This document shows positions 26,270 through 36,548 of a stretch of DNA of 64,000 bases, piece after piece. The notes beneath the pieces are model-generated. The model worked only from the letters and a program-made list of their open reading frames with translations. It was not told the DNA's origin and did not search any database. Made by a program: the position numbers and the translations under genes. Numbering within the stretch: position 1 is the stretch's first letter; each line of letters starts with the position of its first letter. This DNA comes from Latrodectus hesperus (lineage: Eukaryota; Arthropoda; Arachnida; Araneae; Theridiidae): positions 44,033,172-44,097,171 of the forward strand of contig CM075857.1 in NCBI GenBank assembly GCA_037975125.1, written 5' to 3'.

Positions 26270-27376
26270 CAGGTATCCCTCCTATAACACGGTATCTTAT
26301 AACACGGTTTCGCTATAACACGATTCGTAAATTGCGGGAAAATTCCTACAACACGTTATCCTATAACACGGTTTTGTTCCAATGTTAGAGCTTGTTATCG
26401 GTCGGTGGTTATTTTTTATTTTTGTTAGTTATTATGTATGTGAAAACTATTGTTATATATTACTTAGAGTACAATGTAATTTAATAAAAAAAGTTTCTCT
26501 GCTCTCCTTTTTTATATAATATATGAAGGTAAGGTTTATATTATTTATGTAAATTATAACATAAATTCAAAAAGCGTTTTGCACTTCATAGCATAAGAAC
26601 CCAAGGAGAGTCTGCGTCGGCTGATCATGAAGCCGCTAGGACGTATCCAGAGAAAATTCAAAACATTATAGCCGAGCAAGGATACACAGCAGATCAGGTT
26701 TTCAATGCCGATGAAACTGGGCTTTGGTGGAAAAAAATGCCCAGTAAAACCTTTATCTCGAATCCCTGGATGCAAATCAAATAGATTTTGAGGACGCTAG
26801 CTCTGATGAAGATTGTGCAGTTAAGAATTTAACATTAAAAGAATTACAAGAAGGCCTATGCTTAGCGGAAAATCTCGAGTCATTTTTCTTGAAAACAGAC
26901 CCTTCCACGGAAAGAAGTCGAAAATTCAAAAGGGAGCTGCAAAACAGTTTAACTCCATACCGTGAAATTTACAATGACCTAGTAAGAACTAGTCAGCAAA
27001 GTTCGATTACAGATTTTTTTAAGGGGGGAAAACATACAAAAACTTTAAATAGAGAAAAAAGTTCTGAAAGTGAAGGCGATATCGTTCCACCCAAAAAACC
27101 TTCTCGGTTGATTGTGTTGAGCAGTGACGACGAATAAATTCATTAAATAAGGGTTGCGTTACATTAAAATATTTTTTTCTTACTTTGTGTTGGATATACT
27201 TTTATTATTTAATAAAAATTAAGTTGCTTATGTCGAATTAAAAAAAATTTTTGTTTTTAATAAGTTTTTGGAACGTAACCCCCTTTTTGTACTAGTTCTG
27301 GGTCTCATACAACACGATTTCACACAACACGGCATTTTCTAGGAACCTAACTACCGTGTTATAGGAGGGTTACCCG
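26270..27376 (+). mobile_element. Tigger/pogo-type DNA transposon, internally deleted
   Basis: Ends are inverted repeats: CAGGTATCCCTCCTATAACA... on the left and, on the complementary strand, CGGGTAACCCTCCTATAACA... on the right (2 differences in 23 bp). TA lies on both sides (26268-26269, 27377-27378). The motif TATAACACGG or a close variant is repeated five times at the left end (26283-26375) and about three times at the right end (27309-27362), like the subterminal transposase-binding repeats of pogo-type elements. The 1107-bp length is less than half an autonomous Tigger, and two transposase pieces remain inside. Confidence 0.92.
26585..27137 (+). pseudogene. Tigger/pogo transposase remnant (part of DDE core plus intact C-terminal tail)
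   Basis: Pogo/Tigger transposases combine CENP-B-type DNA-binding domains with a DDE core. Positions 26600-26760 encode the region around the first catalytic Asp (QVFNADETGLWWKKMPS; Asp codon at 26710). The rest of the core is deleted. From 26766 a continuous frame runs to TAA at 27135-27137 and encodes the acidic tail. The tail holds a PCNA-interaction box, QSSITDFF (QxxIxxFF, 26997-27020), and ends LIVLSSDDE, which looks like a SUMO-interacting motif. PCNA binding by pogo-type transposase tails is known from published work on the family; the SUMO part is my inference. The N-terminal DNA-binding half is missing, so no active transposase is made. Confidence 0.88.
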
Positions 27377-27378
27377 TA

Positions 27379-28367
27379 ACATGTATTTCTTATAACATGC
27401 AATATTTCTATGCAATATATTAGAGTTAGTTTAGAAGAAATGTAAAATAATCGATGAAAAAATAATGAATTTTAATAGTTAAAACTTTGTATTTTAATAA
27501 AAAATTATGTTTTTCTCTAAAATCAAAAATTAAAATATTAAATTTTCAAAACAGATTGAAGTTAAGAGAATTGAAAAGTTTCACTTGAAATTCTTAACAA
27601 ATTTTCAAATGTTATTGGAAAAACTATGAAAATATTCAAATAAATTACTTTTATTTAATTAGTTTTTCATTCAAAAGTAGGTAAACGAATTTATTAGAAA
27701 GAAAGCGGTTATTGTTTTATACTTAAAAATGATATATTTTTATCTATCCAGGAATATTTTGTTTCCAATAAACAATGTCTGGTAATATTTAAAATATTGC
27801 ATTATTCTTAGTTTCCTCTGAACAAATTAAGTTTAAAGGCATTACTTTAAAGAAGCATTAATTCCTTAATCACGATTATCTTAATATTGATCTTTAGAAA
27901 CCTAAGAGATTAACTTATACCTTCTCTTCTTTAAGTATTCGTATTGTTGCATACTTAAACAATGATTCCTTAATGAATTATTCATTATGTATGCTTAGTA
28001 CTTTAATAATTTATTATGAATATTAAATTGGAAATGCAAATGAAATTAATACACATTAATTATTTTAATAAGTGTTTGAATATTTTTAGCTATATACAAA
28101 TACACATCAGTGTATTTCCAAGAAGCTCAAGTTCAAATCCTGCATTTGAATCATTATGCAGTTAAATTATTCACCTTCAGAGAATTATTTTACATATCAG
28201 TTGTATGTATAGACCAATTATCATATTACTCACCTCAGTTTAAGATGACTTGAGGTTTGAGAATGCATAAAGTCGGTCAAGAATAGAAAGAATTTAAAAA
28301 GAATTAGAAACTAGAAAAATCAATTGTAAAGTTCTCTCATTTTTCTTGATAAAAACTGTCTGAAGAA
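27379..28367. other. AT-rich stretch; weak tRNA-like scrap at 28120-28150
   Basis: No gene recognised. A lone B-box-like string (GTTCAAATCCTGC, near 28130, +) lacks a convincing A-box partner. Confidence 0.5.
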
Positions 28368-28531
28368 CTAATACTTTCCGTTCTTCTGACAGGAAATTAA
28401 GCGAGTAGCGTAATTCCCGTAAAAACGGTTGCATTTGTAATCGCCGCACTTAGTAAAATCGCGAGTGATATCGGCGTCAACATCGCGACCGCAAAATTTT
28501 GACTCGTTCCTTATAATGAATGGGATTTTAA
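28368..28531 (-). CDS. probable last exon of a small cysteine-rich secreted peptide (partial gene)
   Basis: On the minus strand a pyrimidine-rich acceptor ending TTTTTTCTTAG lies at 28542-28532. The exon opens in one frame (its first two bases complete a split codon) for 53 codons to TAG at 28370-28368. The encoded tail has four cysteines spaced C-x14-C-x4-C-x13-C, with charged and aromatic residues between (KCGDYKCNRFYGNY is the core) and the last cysteine seven residues before the stop. Codons are rich in C and G at third positions (CGC, GCC, ATC, TGC, AAC), unlike the AT-rich surroundings, and CpG is dense. Together this looks like real coding sequence. The C-x4-C plus distal Cys layout recalls single-domain von Willebrand type C (SVWC/Vago-like) proteins, but other secreted cysteine-rich peptides, including venom-type ones, are possible. 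The upstream exon with the signal peptide was not found; it should lie at higher coordinates. Confidence 0.62.
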
Positions 28532-29229
28532 CTAAGAAAAAATTATAAAATAGAAATATAATTTAAAAATATATTATGGGGAAGAAATTTCAAAAATACG
28601 CTAGCAATTTTTTTGTCATATGTATATTTACTGATTAAAAACGTCGATATATATATTTAATATTCATGCAATGTTATAAAGAATATCGCAAAAACGATAT
28701 ATTAAACTAAAGGAAACATTTACTTTTGAATTAAACGTAAGTTTTTACGTTTTTTAATCAAAATAATTGTACCACACTGTATGTTATTCAAATCTTCCAA
28801 TATTTGATTATTCTTGAATCTTTCAATATCTTCCAGAATCTTTCAATATTTGACTTGTCTTCTTCATTAATTCTTACAAAATCTCACACTAGTCTAGCTT
28901 TGTTCGGGGCTGGTCTGACTTATCCAGAGTAGGGATTAAGAAATCAATTTTAAAGAAAAATCTTTAAGATTTGTTCAAGAATTTAAGACTTTTAAAATTG
29001 ATATTTTAGCATAATTACTTTTCCACCCTGCTATCAAAGCGATTTTTTATGCCTACAGTTTCAGTCCATGAATCAGATTACAATAGAAAAAACCTATTTT
29101 TAAATAAAATTTAAAAAAAAGAATTAAAAATATTTTTGAAGTATGAAGTAATACATTATATATCTATTATACATGTTATGAAAATTTATTTCATAAAGTG
29201 ATCCGCATTAAATGCATTTGATCCGCATT
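28532..29229. other. AT-rich stretch, possible intron of the cysteine-rich peptide gene
   Basis: No coding remnant seen. If the exon at 28368-28531 is real, this is intron sequence. A GATCCGCATT direct repeat lies at 29200-29230, just before the hairpin. Confidence 0.45.
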
Positions 29230-29276
29230 CAAAATTGTTATTTAAAATATTATGTATTTTAAATAACAATTTTGAG
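29230..29276. repeat. perfect 21-bp inverted repeat with 5-nt loop
   Basis: Arms 29230-29250 and 29256-29276 are exactly complementary, around the loop TTATG. No coding sequence or transcription signal is attached. It resembles the small hairpin at 59256-59322 in form (long arms, 5-nt loop) but not in sequence. Confidence 0.9.
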
Positions 29277-30165
29277 AGAAACATTTGTGTTATATAATGC
29301 ATGAATTTCTCAGTCATTCAAAATATATATCATCCAGTTAACTTAATGAAAAAACATTTGACATTATACAGTTTTGTTGTCTGCATGAGTACAGCATTAA
29401 AAAAATAAATTTTATTTGTTAAAACCAAATACTTCGCTATGAAATACGTGTATAAACAATTTCAAATTTTAAAAAGCAAATGTTTACATTATTATTTACT
29501 TACAAATATTAATGATTATAAGTTACAAAAATGAATTTATTACAAGTATCGTAAATAAATAATAAAAAATAAATTATAAATAGCAAAGACTTCTAATTAA
29601 ATAATATTTTCTTGTTATTAAACAATAAAAAAGTAAAAGTAATAACTTATAAACAGCACCGGCAACTCTCTAATTAAAAAAATAGTTTTTATTTTTGAAT
29701 ATTAAATATTTTTTATATGCTTTAACTCCACGTGAGTATTTTTAAACCGCGATTTAAAAGATGTTCTTATTCCGATAAAAATACTTCCAGTTTTTAATTT
29801 TTTGCAATATTAATAATGTATTGCAAATCGAATTACCATCAGTCAAATACTATTTTTATTAGGTGTTTTTTTTTCTGTGTTCGTTTGTTGTATAATCATC
29901 TCGCAGAAAATTGCCTATCTTGAAACAAATAGTGCTAAAAAAGAAGTTGTGAAATTTTCTTACATTTTCTGAATTACATTTCTGCTGAAATTTGGAGAGC
30001 ATACTCTAAACAAAATATTTTAAAAGCCTAATTTAATTTTTCAAATTTATTGGCAGAAAAAATATATTAGTTTAGTTTGTTTTTCGCTGTTTTTATTTAT
30101 TTATTTATTTATTTTTTGCTCTATTGAATTAATTTGATCCGGGCTAACTACTAAAACATGGATAC
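29277..30165. other. AT-rich stretch with a short (TTTA)n run
   Basis: No gene recognised. (TTTA)n is at about 30091-30114. Confidence 0.55.
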
Positions 30166-30262
30166 CAATATTTCAAATTATTGTAAATATGGATATCCGA
30201 GGTAGGAATCGAGCTTACGAACTGTTGAACTATAGACTAAAGTGAATTCTCAATCAAGCACA
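30165..30262 (-). repeat. tRNA-derived SINE remnant, family C, copy 1 (minus)
   Basis: On the minus strand a block AGTTCAACAGTTCGTAAGCT followed by a B-box-like CTCGATTCCTACCTCGG aligns with the copy at 62790-62890 (AACTCAAAAGTTCG..GGTTCGATACTTATCTCG). Both go on to a TATCCA or GATCCA block. The A-box half is eroded. This is a family call based on two or three copies in this window only. Confidence 0.5.
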
Positions 30263-31550
30263 GTGAGTTAGAAAAAAGTGTAAAGCCAAGTGATATTTTT
30301 CTTGTCATGTTATGGAATTTTAAACATTAAAATTTAAAACGATCGTTTATGAGTTTATTTGTCTATCATAAATTGAAAAATCTTTTAGGAAACTTATTTA
30401 TTTTGATCTCAATTATAACAATTTATTGTTTAAAATTTCTCGTTCTCTTATTCTTTATTTGTTGTTTTAAAATATCGTATTAATTCTTTTTATGTATCTT
30501 CTGATTATTTTATCTACTATTATTCTTGATTTCATAAAACTTATGATAAAAATATCAGTTATTCGAAAACATTTAGTCATAACTCTTGATCTTTAGCATT
30601 TTTTAAAATTTATTACTTACTCTTTTTGAAAATGGTGGGACAATTGCACTAGATAAGCTTTTTAAAAAAAAAAAATTGGCGTCCATGTATTACAATCAAC
30701 ACTTCAGGACCTGATATAGTTTATAAATTTTTGATTTCCGGTTTATGTACTGCATTTATAGTAAATTTACATTTAATGATAGTAATAGAGAATTTTTTCG
30801 ACGAAAATTTAAGAATGATTAATTGAAGATTATCATTACTTCGTCCCGTGCCAAGAAATGATTCCAGAAGAATTCGTGGAAAAAAACTAGCTGAAACTTC
30901 CGATCTACATTCCATGTAAATGATTGAAAAAATCTTATTGCATTCTGCTTTAAGTAATTTTAATCAGCATTATTTTCAAGGAAAGTAGATGTAAAGTGTG
31001 CCGAAAAATATATTATCTTGATTAAAGTTTTTTTAAAAAGAAAACTGCAATCATTAATACAAATTTTAACTTAAGAAAATTGTGGCAAAATATACATTTT
31101 ATGAAAACGAAATTTCTATTAATAATAACCTTTAACAAATCTACTCTACAGAATCTTTTTTCGTACTTTTAATAAAATTTATAAGAATTTTAATATAATA
31201 AAGTCACAAATTTTAAAATAATAACTTTTTCGACCATGACACATCTTTTAATCCAAAATTCCAAAGAATTATCTATTTATATTTAAATATCAATTATAAT
31301 AGCTTGACAGCTATTCTTTAACTCAAACTTATTTTGAATGAAATTTATTATTTATTGATCTAACATATTAAGATTTTTATTAAACATAAAGTGGTTGTTT
31401 CGTTCGTCCCAGTTGAGATCATGCCTCAGTCACTTTATTCCGTTTGTAAAAGTTTTCAAAATTATAAAAATTACCTCTAATTCTAAAACAATAAGTTAAA
31501 AAATTTTCTAATATTTAGTTTTATTGCTTTCAAATTTTCCTGAAATTGTT
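30263..31550. other. AT-rich stretch without a recognised gene
   Basis: A minus-strand frame (30721-30915) opens with MECRSEVSASFF but lacks a signal-peptide core, splice support or known motif. No other feature seen. Confidence 0.5.
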
Positions 31551-31554
31551 ATCT

Positions 31555-32420
31555 TTTCTAATTTGTGTCTTTGACCGCGATTCAATTTTTCTTGCCGGCC
31601 TCTCTGGTTCACCAATATCTCTGGTGTCAGTTCATGTTCTCTTGAAATCCATTAAAGCTTCTCTAATTATCTTTTTAATTTTAGATTTGATGAACATTTT
31701 GTGAGTAAAATGTTGAATAGTAAAATATGCACTCTTTAAGCTTCATTGTTTTATCTGCATGTATATTCTCTAAAAGACGCGTCTGTGTGAGATAAGGCAT
31801 CGTCATGCATTAATAGGAAGGTCTCTCAAATTGCTGCGACATGTTGTCTCAGTATTTCAGCTGAATACCTATACAACTTCTATTCCCAACGATATCTAGG
31901 TTCTTATGCTGACTCCTGCCCATACCATAAGCAAACTTTGTTCTCTGACATTCGAGAACAAATTTAGAGTTCCTTCGAGTGCACTTTTCACTTTATATCA
32001 AATACAAAGTCTGATTTTATACATCAAACTAAAGCAGGATTTGTCAGTAAAAAGCACTTGATAGTTACTTTGTATGCATTTCGAAGTTCAGCAGTCAACG
32101 TTTTGACTGAATGATGTATTTTGAAGTCAACGATGACTTGTTTTGATTGCACCCCTATTTGCTAGGTGATCACCTCACGAAACATATTTCGGATGATTTA
32201 CCGTCTTTGGTACAGATATCCTCTCAACAGCATCATTCAATTTGGTTGTCGAGTTATTATTAGGTATACCATATTTACAGTAATATCAAATGTAGAAACG
32301 TGTCCTCGTAAACGTCGAAAATTATTTGTTCAACGGAATCAATCCCATAACCTTGAAATGACATACCTTATAACCAAACCCCGATATCATCTGATACACT
32401 TCTTTATGCTTTTATAGATT
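31555..32420 (-). pseudogene. heavily decayed Tc1-like transposase
   Basis: The minus strand shows Tc1-family landmarks in order but in broken frames. From about 32110 down, a decayed block precedes FTDKSCFSL (near 32040, the first catalytic Asp region, normally TDESRF). Then come LLMVWAGVSI (31934-31905, normally xMVWGGIS) and an MHDDALSHTDASF block (about 31810-31772, normally MDDNARPHxA, carrying the second Asp). A PAR block near 31590 may correspond to WPARSPDLNPIE. Many stops and frameshifts are present and no terminal repeats were found. The frame 32166-32417 on the + strand is its reverse. This is an old, dead insertion. Confidence 0.68.
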
Positions 32421-35291
32421 CATCATTTCTTCATAATTAGAGAAGTCATAAATTTCGGTAAATCACAATGTCATGACATGTTTCAACAATCTTATTTTTT
32501 TTTTGACAAAAGCGAGACATTTGAATTTCACAATTGAGGTTGTGAAAAGTGTTTTTTCTGAGAGTTTTTCTAGTATTTTTTTCTGACTTTTAATATGACG
32601 AACGTGACATTCTTATAAAAATATATCGGCTATATTCTGTTATGCTTTAAGTTATGGTTTTATTTCGCCTTCAGTAACCAATGTCATCTTAATTTTATTA
32701 AAATAATGTACTGTTCAGATTTTTTTGAGAAGTAGGTAGAACAGATCATGGATAAAAGGAGATAAAATAACATCACACGTTATAGCAATCAATGCGAAGA
32801 AAGTCATCTCTTTTCAGGTTACTTTTACTTCAGTAAATAAAATCATGGTACATAAAACTTTTTCTGCTCATTGTTTTATTTTAGCAAATATATGTTCAAT
32901 TATAAGCAGTTATTTTCAACTCAAAATATCCACAATACCCGAAGGCATTGGTATTTTGAGTTGAGATAATATGCGATTGTTATGAAACAAGGTTAATTTA
33001 TCTCCGCTGTAATTTGTTTCACTTCCTGTTGGGATGTGCAATAATTATGGAGTTAGTGTGCCAAAAATAATTAGTGTAATTACTTTTTTTCTGAGATTTT
33101 ATATACTTCTATTTTGCTTCAAAATAATCATCAATAAGGAAAAAACGTTAATGATAAAATTTATGGGCGAGAAATATACCATTCGAAATGGCACAGCTTT
33201 ATTGATTAACATTTTTTATTAATAAAACAAGAAGTGCCACAATGTTAATGTTTTGATCAAGGAAAGTATTAAAAAAATGTCGTATCCAACAACAATTCTA
33301 GACAGCGGAAGATCAAGTTCTAGTAAAAAAAATTATTCGCCGGTATCCTTTAATAATGATTTAAGCATTGTTTTTTCTATAACTTAAACAGGCATACCTT
33401 ACACATTTACCCTTTGTTTACTGCTATGTTTTCAAGTTCTCAATTAAGTTATTTGTTTTCAAGATTGTTAATTTTAGCATCCAGGAAACTGTACTTTTAG
33501 TTTAATTCTTTTTTATAGTTGTGCCATTTCTTGCATAATATTTAAGGGAAAGCAATACATTGAAATACATTTGAAAAAAAAAATTGCTGTTTTTTAATGC
33601 TTTGCTTAGCCTACTTTTCTTCACTATTTCTGCTATTATCTGAACTATAGTTAGATTTCGAGAAATTTTGTTAGCATATAAATCATTTTAAAAGTAAATT
33701 ACTCATTTATTCCGAATATAGGAACCCTTACAATTTCTCTGATACTATCCTTCATTCCTTATAATGATAAAAAAAACTTCATTTTTAATATAAGAGATAT
33801 ATTAAAATACTATATTTTTAATATAAAATAAGTTAAATACTGTAATTTTGAGATGATGCTTATGAAAATAATTTATAAATTACAAAAATAAAATATTCAA
33901 TGGTCACAGTAACTTGATCACAAGCATCTTCTTTTCAAAGGAAATGAAAATTTTAAAAATACATTCTTTGGCTTATAACCAACGCAGGTGTTGATAATTC
34001 GCCAAATAATAATCTTTTTCCAGCGACATGATTGAGAGGAATAATTTGTGACAGAATTGTAAGTAAATCATTCTTCCTTTCGTATATCATTTTAATTAAA
34101 GTGCAATATAACACAATGTTTACTATTTCCTCATTTCTTAAGAGCATTCGTAAGAAATGTTTAACTCTAGATATTTCGCTTCTGTAAATTATTCAGACAC
34201 TCAAATTAACTTGTGTAACAGAAGAGATTGTATTGCAATGTATAAAGAATCAAAGAATGCACCATTCAAATATTGGTTTTATTTGAAAAAACTCTTAATA
34301 AACATATTTACATAAATCCTTGAACACAACAAATGAAAGACATAAGCCCAGTTTGGGAATTTGTTCATTGAATATATACACTGTTGATATTCAAGGATAT
34401 ACTGAAGTATCACTTGTCCCAATGATTATCTCAAATATTCATTAATTACTAAAATTTGAAAACTTCTTTGATCATATTCAATCACAATATATGTTTAACA
34501 GTTACAGAATCTTTATATTTACAGAAGTATATACTTAAATAAATTACAATTATATAGACTAACATTTAGATATATCTCTACAGGAACTTAAGGAGAATAA
34601 ATTGAATCTAATTAAATAGTGAAATGAACACTTCAGTTAAAGATCATATGCATACCTGCCAACTATTCCTTAAAAATATTTAAAAAAAATTATATAAAAT
34701 AAATCTAATTGTCTTATTATAAAATAGATAAATTACATATTTAAGAATAACTAATCAGTGTAACAGTGAATTTTATATAAAGATTTTCTCATATTTTTAT
34801 TTATGGATTTTGCTTAAAATTTACACTATTTTATTACAAATTTTTATATTTTAAGCTTGAATTATATAAAATGGAGTGACTTGGCAGCATCTTTTAATAA
34901 GAATTCTTTCCTTTAAAAATGCATTGAAATTCATTTACACTAACATTTACAAAGAAGATAGATGAAACATTAATAAATCTCATTGTTTTTCATTAACAAA
35001 AAAAAAATACTTTTTTCCATTGCACTTTCACCAGAAAAGTTAATGAAAATGAAATTTATAAATTAATATATTTTTTCAATTCAAAATAAGAGAAAATAAA
35101 AAGCTTGTTCTTATCTATGAAAAATTAGAAATATTATTCTTTCACTAAATACTTAATTGTTTTCATCATTCAAAAGCATTATTTTTATGGGTCTAATACC
35201 AAACTTTTTTCTACTAGATAATAATATTCTTTTATTAATTATAATTTTCCTTATTCTTTTTCTCAACTTTCATTACGATTCAAGCAATAAG
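32421..35291. other. AT-rich stretch without a recognised gene
   Basis: Open frames at 33034-33222 (+) and 33953-34147 (-) show no motif. A small imperfect inverted repeat (CAACTCAAAATA..TATTTTGAGTTG) lies at 32918-32963. The end of the 3' UTR of the GTPase gene may reach into the upper part of this stretch. Confidence 0.5.
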
Positions 35292-35297
35292 TTTATT
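35292..35297 (-). terminator. candidate poly(A) signal of the RERG-like gene
   Basis: This is the first AATAAA on the minus strand after the GTPase stop codon, giving a 3' UTR of about 0.8 kb. In such AT-rich DNA the hexamer is common, so the call is weak. Confidence 0.25.
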
Positions 35298-36077
35298 AAT
35301 TATACGATTTGATATATGAAATAATACATTGGCATTATCATCTAAAATCTTGATACAAAGTATCTATATAAATGCATTGACTTCCAAAATTTCCTCTATA
35401 AATATATTTTAAAAGTGCGAATAACGAAATCGAAAAAAAATACTTTGAAATTAACTTCATTTGTCTGCAAAGATCCGGAAAAGTCACTGCTTTTACGAAA
35501 GACTCAAAAAATCGGGAAATGTTAGCAGGTATGATTTTTCATCTTACTTTACTGTTTACCTTACAGCATTATACCTCATTAATAAAAGTACAGTTATCCT
35601 TAAAAAATTACAATAAATCCAAACACTGTCACCCGTTTACTTTTAAAAAAATATAAAATGTGGTCAATTGATACAAATTTATACATATGGCACAAGTACT
35701 AATAACATTTTCCATATAGAGATCTGGGGAAAAAAACGGAAAAGCTTTTATAGGAATTAAAAAAGCCAGAACTTTTTTTTTATAAATTTACAATAGATGC
35801 ATATGAAATGTATAAAAAAAACTACATTTCGGAAAATAAACAGTATATGAAATTTTGATAAACAATATCTTAAAAATTTAGAACACTTATGCTATTGATA
35901 CGGTGGACAACTTCGTGTTACATTCATTATAAATACATCATAGTCTTGTTCCTACAGATTTTCACAGATACAGTTCTCAGAAATAGGTACTTTCGAGAAC
36001 AGTTACTTTGCTGACTTAGTTTGCACACTGTTTTGGTTCAACTTCTAACAAGAAACACTGTGGACAGAAGCTGGTCC

Positions 36078-36548
36078 TCATAAGGAGAGGGAAGGCCTCT
36101 TCTTCTGGTTGTTGTGGTCAGTCACCATGGCTCCACCCCGTCCGAACATGGCGCTGATGATCTTGGACACGGATACTACGGAGATCTTCCTCCTGGAGGA
36201 GGTGTTCGTGGGCGAGGAATTGTTGCCTGTACACTTGGATAAAGAGGCACATGCCTCCAGGAGGATGGATCGGAATGCGTCGGCAACATCTGCATATCCC
36301 TCTGCTGCGGACACTTCGGCGAAGGCAACATTCCCGAATTCTTTCGCCAAGGATTCGCCTTCTACTGTGGAGACTTCCCTGATATGCTCCAGATCTTTCT
36401 TGTTGGCTAACAGGAGGATGGGTTGGTTTTTAGGAAGTAAATTGCGAACACAATCTGCGGCTACCACGAAACTGCTCCTACAAGATATGCTGTATACAAC
36501 GACGAAGGCCGAACACCAATCCTGCTTTTCTGGAGGAATATTTTCTGT
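36078..36548 (-). CDS. RERG-like GTPase, exon 4 (last coding exon)
   Basis: The acceptor is CTTTCTTTCTAG just upstream of 36548, in phase 0. The exon encodes residues 69-224, including the G4 (NKKD) and G5 (SAA) guanine-binding motifs and the basic tail; TGA or TAA-type stop is at 36078-36080. It is much less AT-rich than the flanks. The open frame on the opposite strand (36109-36552) is a shadow. Confidence 0.93.
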   Translation of the reverse strand, partial: TENIPPEKQDWCSAFVVVYSISCRSSFVVAADCVRNLLPKNQPILLLANKKDLEHIREVSTVEGESLAKEFGNVAFAEVSAAEGYADVADAFRSILLEACASLSKCTGNNSSPTNTSSRRKISVVSVSKIISAMFGRGGAMVTDHNNQKKRPSLSL

